Shown here one piece after another: positions 36,283 through 49,067 of a DNA stretch of 64,000 nucleotides; position 1 is the first letter of the stretch, and each line of letters begins with the position of its first letter. The translations under genes and the position numbers were made by a program. Below the pieces are notes generated by a model that was not told where the DNA came from, searched no databases, and worked only from the letters and a program-made list of their open reading frames with translations. Source of the stretch: Brachynemurus nebulosus (lineage: Eukaryota > Arthropoda > Insecta > Neuroptera > Myrmeleontidae); assembly GCA_035578155.1 (NCBI GenBank), contig JAPWDM010000015.1:1909001-1973000 (forward strand), given 5' to 3'.

Positions 36283-36698
36283 AGTTACGTTCGTCGCCGA
36301 GTCGTAACAATAAAAATAAATTTTATTTTTAATATTTACAAAGTTTTATTTTAACGGATTTCAATTGTTACAAATATTTCTATGCAATTATGGTACAAAC
36401 TCCAAAAGACTAATCTGTAGCTTGGCGGAGCCACGTATTTATACTTTTGTTTCAATGTTCTAGAATATTTATTGTGCTTGTTAAGCTTTTGGTTTTAATT
36501 TACATTTTGTGCTCAGCCAAACTATTACAATGGAATATAATATTTAAGTAAAATTGCTTATTAAACACTGAAATATAATATTATTATTATTATTTAAAAA
36601 TTGTTTACTTTAGATAAGAAAACATTATAACTGATAATAAAGTGCTGATCTAATTAGTAATATATTATATTAAGATATATTATTCTAAGAACGTAACT
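36283..36698 (-). repeat. 3' LTR of the errantivirus
   Basis: 416 bp, ends AGTTACG...CGTAACT. The env frame runs into it and stops at 36680. Confidence 0.95.
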
Positions 36699-38266
36699 CC
36701 TCCCCCCTGAGACGGAAGTGCCGGCCATAGAAGTTTTGCTTCTTGGGCAGGTGCTGACGGAGTATAGCTGACTCGTATCGGCTGATTATATTTCTTGGTA
36801 TGTTTGCGTCTGATTATGTAGATTGTTAGTAATACCATAGTAATGGATCCCATTATGATGCAATACATCGTTGTTATATGGAAGGTTCCTTGCTGTTTCA
36901 TTAGGTGAATTTCCTCCGTGTTTTTGATGTGGAAATTTTCTAGCTTCTTGAGATTAAGTTTTGTTTCGACGTTGGAAACGTTGACTTGAAGGTTGTAAGT
37001 AGGTATGAGATGAACTTCACTCCAAGATTGCGTAGTTTGACTTTTGTATTCCATTTGGTTTACTTTTACTGAGCAGTTGTCGAAGTGTATTATGACTGTT
37101 CCAGTTATGTTACGATTTTCCATACCACAGGTGGATGTCAGGTTTATTCCTTGTGAATTTTTTATAATGATGTAATTATTTTGCAGTTGCTTGATTTCGG
37201 AGACGTTGTCGTATTCCACGTATGTGCATCTACCATGTTGATTGAGTAGAAGGTTTCCTAAACATTCTGAATGTTTCATTTTCGTGCTGGTTGTTTTCGG
37301 TTCGCATATGTAAATTTGTTCAATTTTTGGGCATGCTTTATCGACCAAATACAATTGATGCTCGTCAAAAATGGCATATTGATATGGGATTTTTATCGTT
37401 TTCAGGTTAATATTAGGTATAGGTTCTAAATAAGTAAGTGAGAATTTGTTTAGGAAGAATCTAGGTATACGGATATTGAAAATAATGTTTGAGTCATTGT
37501 AATAGGCTTGCAGACTTAAAAATTCGTAGACTTGTTCATGTGATATGATAGGTATGCCTTGGGTTTTTAAAAGGTTAAAGGCGTGGTTCAATTCTGATGG
37601 TAGGAGGATAGGTTTGGAAATTATATTGAGCTTAGCCAAATTTATTGATTGAATTATATCTTTAACGTGATCATTAAGCGTATCAATATTAAAATTTATC
37701 TGATTAATATATTGTATGAAAACGAAATAATTTAGATCTTTTGAAATGTTTCGTAAATAACTACTTATTACGTTTTGCTGTTCGTTTATGTGTTTTGAAA
37801 TATTTTTGAATCGTTCGATCATTTGTGAATTGATAGTTGTTTGTCTGTTCAATTGGTCTGTTATTTTATTTTGATTTGTCCGTAATAAGTCGATGTCTTT
37901 ATTAATGCGTAAAGCATCTTCGTTATCCATGTTACCGGAAATTTGTTTGATTATTGAGCCTAAACCGTTAATGAGTCCACGTTTTACTAATCTTCCTGGA
38001 AGTAAAATTTTAAGATTATTTTTGAGTTGTGTAAATTTTAAATTTATAATATTTTGAATTTGTTTTGTATGTTCATTTTTTGGGATTAAGTTAATTGAAT
38101 TTTCGATATTGTCCAAATTTTCTTTGTAGTCATTTAGATTTATGATATGAATGTAGTGATCATAGGTTTTCGTGACTAGGGCCTGGCCTAGGTTCATCAT
38201 TAACAGGCCTGGGTTGTGGGTCAGGTCGTTTATTTCGCTCCTCTGAGTCCGAACTGTCGTTGTCAT
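36680..38266 (-). CDS. env: Errantivirus envelope (F-like) protein
   Basis: About 528 codons from the ATG at 38266; the frame is also open just upstream, where TTGCAG at 38275-38280 looks like a splice acceptor, as expected for the spliced env mRNA of errantiviruses. Residues about 90-100 carry a dibasic KR cleavage site directly followed by GLINGLGSIIKQISGN, the fusion-peptide-like segment shared with insect errantivirus and baculovirus F-type envelopes. A cysteine-rich ectodomain follows, with several N-glycosylation sites, then one transmembrane segment near residues 470-490 (CIIMGSITMVLLTIYII) and a short cytoplasmic tail. No signal peptide is visible at this start, so it is likely supplied by an upstream exon. 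No stops. Intact as far as can be seen; whether it is functional is unknown. Confidence 0.9.
   Translation of the reverse strand: MTTTVRTQRSEINDLTHNPGLLMMNLGQALVTKTYDHYIHIINLNDYKENLDNIENSINLIPKNEHTKQIQNIINLKFTQLKNNLKILLPGRLVKRGLINGLGSIIKQISGNMDNEDALRINKDIDLLRTNQNKITDQLNRQTTINSQMIERFKNISKHINEQQNVISSYLRNISKDLNYFVFIQYINQINFNIDTLNDHVKDIIQSINLAKLNIISKPILLPSELNHAFNLLKTQGIPIISHEQVYEFLSLQAYYNDSNIIFNIRIPRFFLNKFSLTYLEPIPNINLKTIKIPYQYAIFDEHQLYLVDKACPKIEQIYICEPKTTSTKMKHSECLGNLLLNQHGRCTYVEYDNVSEIKQLQNNYIIIKNSQGINLTSTCGMENRNITGTVIIHFDNCSVKVNQMEYKSQTTQSWSEVHLIPTYNLQVNVSNVETKLNLKKLENFHIKNTEEIHLMKQQGTFHITTMYCIIMGSITMVLLTIYIIRRKHTKKYNQPIRVSYTPSAPAQEAKLLWPALPSQGGGVTFLE
36699..36708 (-). promoter_or_regulatory. 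Polypurine tract
   Basis: AGGGGGGAGG on the minus strand directly before the 3' LTR, the plus-strand DNA primer site expected there. Confidence 0.85.
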
Positions 38267-38469
38267 CAATAACCTGCAATTTACGAGGTCGTTTTAATTT
38301 TTGTTTGTGGAGTTTCCTATTCTTAATGTCCGTCACGGTTATCTTTTTATTTTGTTTAATAATGGTTTGTTTGAATTTTGGGTGTAATTTATTGTCGCGT
38401 TTATTTTCGGTGTAGTACGCGGTTGTATTAGGTGTGTATGTGAGCGGTTCGTGTCGATTTTGATTAAGT

Positions 38470-41400
38470 TTAATAATTTTTTTCGCGTTTTTTCTGAAGA
38501 ACGTATTCGTTTACTTTATCGTATAATTGTCGTTGATTTTCTTGTAAATTTTTCAAATTTGGTTTTAACTGAATATCATATTTTCTGCCAAAAAATAATT
38601 CATAGGGTGTAAATTTTGTGCTTGAATGTATTGAATGATTGTAGGTAAATATAGCTTGTAAGAGTTTCATTTCTGGGCTTTCATGTTTCAAGGAATTTTC
38701 AGGATCGTTACGGATTAAGCGATAAATTTCCAAAAGGGTAGAGTGGAATCTTTCGATAGGAGAGTTTGAATTTGAACTTCTAATAGAGGTGATATGTAAG
38801 TTTATGTTGTATTGATCACAAAATTGTTTAAACTTTATAGAATCGAAGCTTTTCTCTGAATCGACTACGAGTGTTTTCGGTCTACCGTATGCTGCTATAA
38901 ATTTAGCTAATTTTTCAATTATATGTGTACTGTTTCGACTTTCGATTGTGTACCCTTATCCAAATTTCGAGAATTTATCAATTATAGTGAAAATTATTAA
39001 TTTATCTAGAAAGAATAAGTCACAATGTACAATGTCGAGAGGTTTACTGGGTGTTTGTGTGATTTGAAATTTTTGTTTGGGTGGTTGGCGATCATATTTG
39101 TTCTCATTGCAAATTTTACAATTAGTTATGAAATAAGAAATTTTTGATTTCATTTGTGGAAAGAAGTATTCCCGTTTTAGAAGTGCGATAGTTTCAGTTA
39201 TGCCTCGGTGGTTACTGCTTTTATGGTAATCCGAAATAATTTTGTCTTGTTCGTCGTCGTCCTCGACATCGGTTACTATTTTAGTGCATCTTATTAACCT
39301 AAATTGTTTTCCTTGAGAAAAATATTCTGAATAGACTTCTTGAATTTTGTTAAATAAATTATCATCAGAACAATAAATGGCTGTTAATTTTTTCGGTGGA
39401 ACGAATTGTTTAAAAATATCGATTAATACTTCTTCATCATAATATGGAAGTTGAACGGTATGTCGTTTTTTTGTTTTGAATAAGACTTTTATTTTTACTT
39501 GCGATCTATTACTAACTTGTTCGAATATTAATTGATGGTTAAAATCGTTAAGTGGGTTTTCTGATATTGGTATAAAAGAAGAATCGTCTTCGTCGCCACT
39601 GTGTGCTGTCTGATCGTCTGTTGTGTGTTGCGTCACGTGTGTGGAAGTGTTACTTTCGGTTTCGTGTATGTTTATGTCAGGGATTTGAACTCGGGAAAGG
39701 GCGTCAGCGTTGGTGTTAAACTTTCCGGGTTTATGTACTATTTCGTAATCAAATTCCTCTAATTTAAGCCTCCAGCGGACTAATTTACTATTAGGCTCCT
39801 TGAGGGACATTAACCACGTCAAGGGCTTGTGATCTGTTATGATTTTAAACTTCCTGCCGAACAAATAAGGGCGAAAGTATTTTGTTGCCCATACTATGGC
39901 AAGTAGTTCTTTCTCAATGGTTGAGTACTTTTGTTCGGTATCGGTCAGAGTTCTACTAGCGTAACATATTGGACGGTCGTGTCCTATTGGTCCCCGAGAT
40001 AAGACAGCTCCTAAAGCTACATTACTAGCATCTGTTGTTAAAATGAAATTTTTTGTAAAATCCGGATAAGCTAAAATTGGATCGTCTGTTAATAAATTTT
40101 TACAAGTTTCAAATGTTTTAATGTATTCGGGTGTTAGTTTGACGCTTTCTCCCTTTTTTAAAAATTTTGTCATTGGTTTAACTATACGCGCGAAATCTTT
40201 TATAAATTTTCTATAATACCCTAGTAGACCTAGGAAGCTTTTTATTTCCTTTTGCGTTTTGGGAATTGGAAAATTCTTAATTGCTTTTATCTTGTCTGGA
40301 TTGGGTTTGACTCCATTTTCTGAGACTATATGTCCGAGAAAGGCTACCTCGCGGTGTAAAAATTCGCATTTGTCTAATTGGACTTTTAAATTAGCTTTTC
40401 GTAATTTTTCGAAGACCTTTTTAAGATTTTCTATGTGTTCTTGTAAAGAGGTGGAGAATACTATTATATCGTCCATATAGACCAAACAACTTGTACCCTG
40501 CAATTCTCTAAGGACGTTGTCCATTACCCTCTGGAATGTTGACGGGGCGTTTTTAAGGCCGAAGGGCACTCTAACATACTCGTAGTGTCCCCCTTCTACA
40601 GTAAAAGCAGTTTTTGGTACGTCTTTAGGGTGAACCTCAATTTGATGGAATCCGCTCGCGAGATCTAATGTGGAGAAATACATACAACGACCTAACTTAT
40701 CTAGTATGTCGGTGATGTTGGGAAGCGGATATCTATCATCGATGGTCTTATCGTTCAATTTTCTGTAATCAACGACCAGTCTCCATTTCTTTTTACCACT
40801 GGCGTCCGTTTTCTTCGGGACTATCCAGATAGGTGAAGACCATGGTGAATAGCTAGGACGTATTATGCCCTGTTTTAATAGCTGGTCTATTTGCCTACGA
40901 ACTTCTTCGCGATGAATTTCTGGGTACCTATACGATTTAGTGTATAGTGGAATGTCGTCAGTAGTAGTAATTCTGTGTTTAATTTCGTTTGTAAATGTAA
41001 GGTCTTGGTTTTCTTTAAGAAAAATATCTTCATATTGACGACAGACATTGACAATAGCCCTACGTTCTTCGTTGTTTAAGTGGTCTACACGTATTAGATT
41101 TTCTATTTCTGTTTCACTATTAAGATAATCAGTATTTATTTGACTTTCGTCAAACTGGACAATTTCGTGATTTAATAATTCTGCTTTTAAGGGTTGTTCA
41201 ATAAAAAGTATTTGATCTTGATCGGTAAGGTTTATAGCGGTAGCGACAATGTGCCAATCTCTGGATAGGTAAATACCTTCGGGAATAAGTATTTTATTAT
41301 TTACATAAGTATTTTTTAAGAAAATTTCTCCGTTTTTAATATCTACGGGTAGCTTAACGAGTTGTTTTATGAACGGTGGAATTGTGTATTTTCCGGACAT

Positions 41401-41814
41401 GAAATTTGGTTTAAATGACAAGTTTATTATTGAGTTTTTTGTTTTCAATTGTTTATTTGTAATATCTATTTGCGCGTTAAGTTTTTCAAGCGTATCTAAG
41501 CCTATTAGTCCATCGAAATATTTATGGAATCGAAAAATTAAAAGTTCTATACTATCCTGAGGTTGATTGAATTCTTTGAACATAGGTAAAGTTACTTTTT
41601 TGTCTAATTTATAAGTATTTAAAACAGCTTTGATTTCTATTGGATCTATTTGGATTGTATCGTTCGGGTCAATATATTCAGGGTTGATAAATGAGTGGGA
41701 TGCTCCTGTATCAATAAGGAATTTTAATAAGGGACCGGATGGGGATCTAATGTTAATGTAGGGTAGTGTGTTTGCATGTACGTTCTGGTCTATGTAACCA
41801 TATTGTGGTCCCAA
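38470..41814 (-). pseudogene. pol: Errantivirus pol with one in-frame stop
   Basis: The frame is -1 to gag and overlaps its end, fitting -1 ribosomal frameshifting. Domains in order: aspartic protease (FLIDTGASHSFI), reverse transcriptase (VVDYRKLN, LDLASGFHQI, VYMDDIIVF), RNase H (TTDASNVALGAVLS, TDHKPLTWL), integrase zinc finger (HKSSNHRGI, CKICNE) and integrase core. A TAA at 38956-38958 cuts the integrase core just after DKFSKFG. Downstream the same frame is open to 38470 and includes the second catalytic region (VVDSEKSF) and the glutamate region (SPIERFHSTLLE). The single nonsense change with otherwise clean coding sequence agrees with the young LTRs. RT and RNase H would be translated; integrase would be truncated. 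Confidence 0.95.
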
Positions 41815-42869
41815 GTGTATTGAAAATTTGATTCGTCTATTTCGTCAGTTGTTTCGTGTGTATTGTCATCTGTGTTATCATTGGTTTCATTGTATTGGTC
41901 ATTGTCTATTTCTTCGTAAAATTGATCTAAATTTTGAAAATTTTGTTCTTCTAAATTGTGTAACTCTTCGCTTCGAAAAGTAGGTTTCGACATTGATTTA
42001 AAGAAAGGATTTTGATTCTGTGATTGATTATGTTGTGGTGCTCTAATACTAAGTCTGTTACTACCAATTTCCATTGGTTGTGGTCTGTAATTTATAGACG
42101 GACGTGTTGACTGAATTGGTTTTGACGAACTAGGTTGTGGAAATTGTCTTTGTTGTGGAGGTTGTGAATTAAATTGTTGGTGATGATACTGAATCGGTGG
42201 ATATGGGGATCTAAATTGTGGTATTGGTTTAGGTGGATATGATTGGTTGATTTTTAGTTTATTTACAGTTATTTGTGTATTTTGCTTAGTGTAGTAAATG
42301 TTTTGTTCCTTAATTAAGTATGAAAAGGCTTCGGAAAGGGTGGTAGGTTTCATAGCTCGGATGGTAGATCCTAGGGGTTCTTTTAATCCTGATAAAAATA
42401 CATTTAAGCACATTTCTGAATATAACATTAATTTTGAATTTTTTACAGCCGGGTTAGTTTCATGTATTCTAACGTGATTCGAAATTGTAGAAAGAATTTC
42501 GATTACATTACTATAAAAGTTTTCTATTGTTAAATTTCCTTGTTTTAAGTTATGAAGATCTTTAATTAGACTCGTTTCGTTTCTTTTGTCTGAGTAGTGT
42601 GTAATTAAATTGTTTTTAATTTCGACCCAGTCAATGGGAGTTCCGTACATATTGAGGACCTCGTTTGCATTTCCTATTATTTTATTTCGTATAGCTCTAA
42701 CTAATAATTTGCCATAGCTAGTGCCATTAGCTGTGGGAATCAAGCTTAATATTTCCTCTACGTTATTTATGAAATCGTATAAAGTTCTTTTGTTTCCGTC
42801 AAAATTTGGTAGATCTTTAATGGCATCTGGAATTCTTAGAGAATTAAATATGTCTGTTGGGGTAGTCAT
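41790..42869 (-). CDS. gag: Errantivirus gag
   Basis: 359 codons from the ATG at 42869 (MTTPTDIFNSLRIPDAIKDL). The frame is open 80 codons further upstream but without an ATG there. The central region (FDGNKRTLYDFINNVEEIL, HYSDKRNETSLIKDLHNLKQ) matches errantivirus capsid proteins. The C-terminal part is rich in proline, glutamine and asparagine and then acidic. There is no CCHC zinc knuckle, as usual for errantiviruses. It forms the particle core. It ends at 41790, 25 bases inside pol. Confidence 0.9.
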   Translation of the reverse strand: MTTPTDIFNSLRIPDAIKDLPNFDGNKRTLYDFINNVEEILSLIPTANGTSYGKLLVRAIRNKIIGNANEVLNMYGTPIDWVEIKNNLITHYSDKRNETSLIKDLHNLKQGNLTIENFYSNVIEILSTISNHVRIHETNPAVKNSKLMLYSEMCLNVFLSGLKEPLGSTIRAMKPTTLSEAFSYLIKEQNIYYTKQNTQITVNKLKINQSYPPKPIPQFRSPYPPIQYHHQQFNSQPPQQRQFPQPSSSKPIQSTRPSINYRPQPMEIGSNRLSIRAPQHNQSQNQNPFFKSMSKPTFRSEELHNLEEQNFQNLDQFYEEIDNDQYNETNDNTDDNTHETTDEIDESNFQYTWDHNMVT

Positions 42870-43139
42870 CGTAATATTATTTAAATTATTATTTAAACTA
42901 TTTGGATTACTTTTCTCTAAATTATTATCGTTTATATTATTATTTTCTAAAACTAAAATTGACTGACTAACACTGGACAACTCAATATTATCTCCGTCTA
43001 CTGCGGCGCTGATACTATTGGAAGTCTCTGGTTTTTGATAAGGATTGGATCGTAAGGAAAGGAGTTTGTTTTTAATTGGCGTAGAAAAGCAAAATGATGC
43101 GAGCAACAATTGAAAATCGACTTACATGACCCAATGAAC

Positions 43140-43440
43140 AAACATTCCTAAACCGGGATTGTTGTTCCTCGATGATGAACCGTCACCGTTTGGGTACTGC
43201 GTCTCCTCGCTGTGATGAACCGTCACGTTGAAGAGGACTGTGTGGACGCCTGCTGTAGATGTGTCCCGATGTGTGATAAGCCGTCACTCACTGGAACGCT
43301 GTTGGTGTCCTGTCGTAGATTCCGTCCGTAAACGTTTGAAAACGTACTGGATATCCTTGCTCCTCGTGAAGTTGAGTAAACCACTATAACTTGATGAACC
43401 GTCAAGTTCGACAATGGATAAGTCACGATTAACCGTCGAG
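43140..43440 (-). promoter_or_regulatory. Leader with five GATGAACCGTCAC-like repeats
   Basis: In the untranslated leader between primer site and gag, five copies of a 13-mer occur in one orientation: 43174, 43214, 43275 (GATAAGCCGTCAC), 43393 and 43427 (GATTAACCGTCGA). Spacing is 40, 61, 118 and 34 bp. Clustered short repeats at this place recall the repeated zinc-finger-protein sites in the gypsy leader. The sequence is different, so a role as a binding array is only an inference. Confidence 0.6.
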
Positions 43441-43492
43441 TACTGTACCACGTCGCGAGTTTAACTACATTACACGAAGGTGCCAGCCGGAT

Positions 43493-43510
43493 ATCCTACC
43501 GACTGCGCCA
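43493..43510 (-). promoter_or_regulatory. Primer-binding site, tRNA-Ser
   Basis: TGGCGCAGTCGGTAGGAT directly follows the 5' LTR, sharing its last T. The first 12 bases are the complement of the 3' end of insect serine tRNAs (CGACTGCGCCA), the primer used by 17.6/297-type elements. Confidence 0.85.
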
Positions 43511-43926
43511 GTTACGTTCGTCGCCGAGTCGTAACAATAAAAAATAAATTTTATTTTTAATATTTACAAAGTTTTATTTTAACGAATTTCAATTGTTACA
43601 AATATTTCTATGCAATTATGGTACAAACTCCAAAAGACTAATCTGTAGCTTGGCGGAGCCACGTATTTATACTTTTGTTTCAATGTTCTAGAATATTCAT
43701 TGTGCTTGTTAAGCTTTTGGTTTTAATTTACATTTTGTGCTCAGCCAAACTATTACAATGGAATATAATATTTAAGTAAAATTGCTTATTAAACACTGAA
43801 ATATAATATTATTATTATTATTTAAAAATTGTTTACTTTAGATAAGAAAACATTATAACTGATAATAAAGTGCTGATCTAATTAGTAATATATTATATTA
43901 AGATATATTATTCTAAGAACGTAACT
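43510..43926 (-). repeat. 5' LTR of the errantivirus
   Basis: 417 bp, AGTTACG...CGTAACT. Compared with the 3' LTR: one extra A, an A/G and a C/T difference. It contains a TATAAATA box (43671-43664 on the minus strand). Confidence 0.95.
43664..43671 (-). promoter_or_regulatory. LTR TATA box
   Basis: TATAAATA followed on the minus strand by CGTGGCTCCGCC and, about 25-30 bases on, CAGATTAGTC as a possible start site. The same sequence is present in the 3' LTR at 36435-36442. Confidence 0.6.
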
Positions 43927-44197
43927 ATATACAGTGTAAATTCCATATAACGAAATTGAAGGGACCGGGTATATTATTGCGTTATAAAGAGTTTTCGTTA
44001 TATGGAGAGTAACAGAAAACAATATAATTTTACGAATACAACTTACGAATTTAGTAAGTGGTTTTAATTTTGACTGAATTAAATGGCACTTTTTTGTCAG
44101 TACACAAACTCTTTCTTTTACTCGCCATGTTTACAGTTAAAAAGTTTGAAAGCAACTAAGAATATGATAACGTAAAGACAGCAATAAGACCAGGGTT

Positions 44198-44747
44198 AGT
44201 AGGTATGAGGGCACCTGGCGATGAAAATTTTGTATGCAAATGAGCTAATTAATTATTCAAATTTTTGGCAATTGCCCCGGGCCAAATTTTGGGGGTTTTT
44301 CACCTCTAATTTTGGTTTTGACCGATTTTGGTGGTTTTTCAAGTTTTTGGCAGTTGGCCCGTTGACCTTGAGGTCATTAACCTTTGGTTTTTACAATTGG
44401 CCCTATGGACCCCAATTTTGGTATTTTTTGACTTTGTAATTTTGGTGGTTATTCAAATTTTTGGAAATGACCCACCCACGCCTAATTTTGATGATTACAT
44501 CATCATCATTTTCAAATTTTGCTGATATATGGTCCAACGACGATTGAATTTTTATGTGTCGTGTAAATTGCCTATATTTTTCAGTAATGGTGTTCAGATT
44601 AAATAAAATGCTGTCAGTTGATGGACCCGATCTCGGGTCTTTTTGCTTACGACGCGGTGATGTTAACCGTTGCTCTACGGCACGTGTTAACTATGTATGC
44701 ATTAAATGTGGTAGGTATTCTACATACGAGCGCATGATAGTTGGTTA
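44198..44747 (+). repeat. Left terminal inverted repeat
   Basis: 550 bp, starts AGTAGGTATGAGGGCACC, roughly 95% identical to the right repeat. It is built of recurring AATTTTGG-containing phrases (about nine times), and its inner part carries a tRNA-like sequence on the minus strand (about 44613-44682). Confidence 0.9.
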
Positions 44748-45470
44748 CTAATTATAAAGACTACTAATTATAAATTGATATATGTATGAATGATTTCATA
44801 TTATATTGTTTTCTTACTCACACAGAGCAAAATGTGACTTTTTAAAAAATTTCCATGGCAATTTGGTCATATGTAGGAAATAAATTTTCCAATTGCATTT
44901 ATGTAACTGAACAATTAATAAAATTATTTTCATGTATAAAAATTTAGTGGTTTATTGTTGTAAAATTATTTGCATGTATAGTCTATTGTTATAAAATATA
45001 AAAGCAGTTCAAAATTTAAATATTTTAAATATACTTTACAAAAGAATATTACTATTAATATAAGAAAACACATTTTTTCAAAAATTATTTTTATTAAAGT
45101 TATATACGTATATATAACAATAATGACAGCACATAAGGATAGCGTTTTGCAATACACAATATTCAGTTACACTGTCAACTAAAATCCGACAACAATTGAA
45201 ATTCAATTCAGTACATATTATATATTATACAGCTATAGATCCAATCGTCGTAGTATTCACAACAGCAATACTAGCTACCTTTCACCATGCGAAGTGTATA
45301 TAATTTCCAGTATGCTTAATAAATGATTATGTTGTCTTGTTGCACTTTTTAGCGAATTTCGAAAACTCGAAATTCAGCTATTACGGTAGGTCTCATGCCG
45401 CAATCTGAGTCCGGGACTATGGCAGAAATATGTTTTGAGGTCCCTAGAATACGAAAATGATATTCACTAA

Positions 45471-45538
<68 letters not shown>

Positions 45539-46721
45539 TGGATTTAGCTTATATGTTGTATGAGGTCGGTCAGAGTCCTGGGATCTTCTAAGCGCCAAGA
45601 ATAAACTAACCGACAGATTTTGAAAATTTTTTCGCTGTTAGAGAGCTAAACTATTTTAGATAGTTATAGATTACGTTATGTAAGGTCCGTCAAAGCCCAT
45701 GGGACCCAGAAGTGTCAAAAATAAAATAACTGACCGATTTTGAAAATTTTTTCACTATTGCAGAGGTAAACTATTTTAGATAAGTATAGTATGTTATCTG
45801 AGATCCACAACTGTCCTGCGGATGCAAATGCGGCATAGAAAACTACACAACGGGTTTTAAAAATAGTTTTACTGTTAGAAAGATAAAATATCCTATATTA
45901 TATAGGATAGAAATAAGCTACCAAACCGATTCTCAATATTTTCTCATTGCTAGAGAATTAACTTATTTTAGGTCGATAGCACTATGCTGTACAAAGTCCG
46001 TTCGGGGTCTTGGGTCCCAAATATACCAAAAATAAATTACCTAACCGATTTTGAAAATTCTTTTACTCTTAGAAAGCTAAACTAGTTTAGATGGGTATAT
46101 GCGCCAAGCACCTTATGTGAAAAAGCGCCAAAAATTAACTACTCAACTGATTTTGAAAATCTTTTCACTCTTAGAAAGCTGAATTATTTTAAATGGATAC
46201 AGGTCTTAGATGAGATCCGCCAGTGCCCAATACTTCGAAATTCGCTATGTTATGCAGATGTTGCGACAGGGGTATTTTTTATTATTCAATGTCAACATAA
46301 CACCGGTACGTAATGATGCTTATGTTTTTTTGCAATAAGTTAAACATATACATATGAATAATTCTTATTTAATAGAATATTTTTAATTACAGGTTTGCCC
46401 TTTAACTAAATTCCAAGTGTAACAGTAATTATTTTTAATTTCAGCGTTGAATTTTTCTTAATTTGAATCAAAAATAAAAATTATGTATATCAGTATTTTA
46501 ATAGATATATTTATATATTAGTACAAATTAATGTTGTTTATAAATAACACATGTACAAAAATTTTCTACTTAATTATATAAATTCATGTAAATTACATAC
46601 TTTTTTTATTTATAATAAATTTATAACGTATAAAACTGTTTCTTAACAAGAATATGCACGTATATGATATTGTTTTTTATTTAATGTTCGTGCGTCCTAG
46701 CAGTAATTAATTTTGATTTTA
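44748..46721. other. Non-coding left part of the element, with repeats
   Basis: No gene. A (TA)n tract lies at 45475-45536. From 45605 to about 46240 there are six degenerate copies of a 100-125-bp unit (ACCGATTTTGAAAATTTTTT, then AGCTAAACTATTTTAGAT). 45365-45450 is an interspersed repeat also found inverted at 35823-35915. Confidence 0.6.
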
Positions 46722-46952
46722 ATGTTTAATTTACAGCTAATTTTAAAATTTTTAAACTGCGTTATTTTAAAGTGCAATTTATGCGGCAAGGTATTTAATA
46801 GACGATTTAATTATAAACAACATATGCGTGGCATTCACAACATTGAAGATGCAAGTATCAACCACAACAATGAAAGTAAACGCAATAATAAGTACGAATT
46901 CAACAATAGATACAAAAATGGAAGCGAACCCAACAACGGAAATGAACCCTAA
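46722..46952 (+). CDS. Single C2H2 zinc-finger ORF
   Basis: 76 codons from the ATG at 46722. A TTTAATTTACAG right after it could be a splice acceptor, so this may be the last exon of a spliced gene. It holds one classic finger: CNLCGKVFNRRFNYKQHMRG then IH, that is C-x2-C-x12-H-x4-H. The remainder is asparagine-rich, with repeated NNxN and SEPNNGNEP at the end. The second finger ORF at 49068 has the same C-x2-C-x12-H-x4-H spacing and a similar polar tail, so the two may be paralogues. Likely nucleic-acid binding; the role in the element is unknown. Confidence 0.55.
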   Translation: MFNLQLILKFLNCVILKCNLCGKVFNRRFNYKQHMRGIHNIEDASINHNNESKRNNKYEFNNRYKNGSEPNNGNEP

Positions 46953-47145
46953 AATGGACACAGCTTCCACATAATAATAATAAAAATTATCTATAAACTG
47001 TGTTTTTGTATTACTTGTTAATAAATTTTTCCGAAAAATAGATTTATTTTATTGAAATATATCCTTTATGAAATACGTGGTTTTTGGTATTATTTAATTA
47101 GTCAATGGTAAAGCATTGAACGATTCATTTCTGTTAAATTTAATC

Positions 47146-48768
<1,623 letters not shown>

Positions 48769-48860
48769 ATTACAATGGATATATATATATCAATGGATAT
48801 ATATACAATTTAAGAACAAAAAAGGGTGAAGGAAAAGCGTATGACTAGAGTTTCTACTAC

Positions 48861-48989
48861 GGTAGTGGTGGTGGTGATGGTAGCGGCGGCGGCGGCGGCG
48901 GCGGTGGTGGTTTCGACGGTGGCGGCGGTGGTGGTTGCGGTGGCGGCGGCTGCGACGGTGGTTTCGACGGTGGCGGTGGTGGCGGGTGT
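48861..48989. repeat. GGY/GCG triplet-rich tract
   Basis: Imperfect GGT/GGC/GCG triplets with TTTCGACGGTGGCGG recurring. Conspicuously GC-rich within an AT-rich element. Translations on either strand are low-complexity and not taken as genes. Confidence 0.8.
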
Positions 48990-49067
48990 CTTAATCTATG
49001 TAAGTCCTTACCGATATGTAAGCTATCCAGTCTTGTGGTATCAGCTGAACCATTTACATCTGTCAAA

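Larger units (their letters stand above)
36283..43926 (-). mobile_element. Errantivirus (17.6/297-type gypsy endogenous retrovirus)
   Basis: A full-length LTR element of 7644 bp on the minus strand. LTRs of 416 and 417 bp start AGTTAC and end GTAACT and differ by only two substitutions and one A-run length change, so the insertion is recent. Flanking ATAT (36279-36282 and 43927-43930) is a 4-bp target duplication, the one known for the 17.6 and 297 elements. The order is 5' LTR, tRNA-Ser primer site, leader, gag, pol, env, purine tract, 3' LTR. It inserted at the left end of a TA-flanked MITE (43932-53300). One in-frame stop in the integrase makes this copy defective for autonomous integration. 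Confidence 0.95.
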
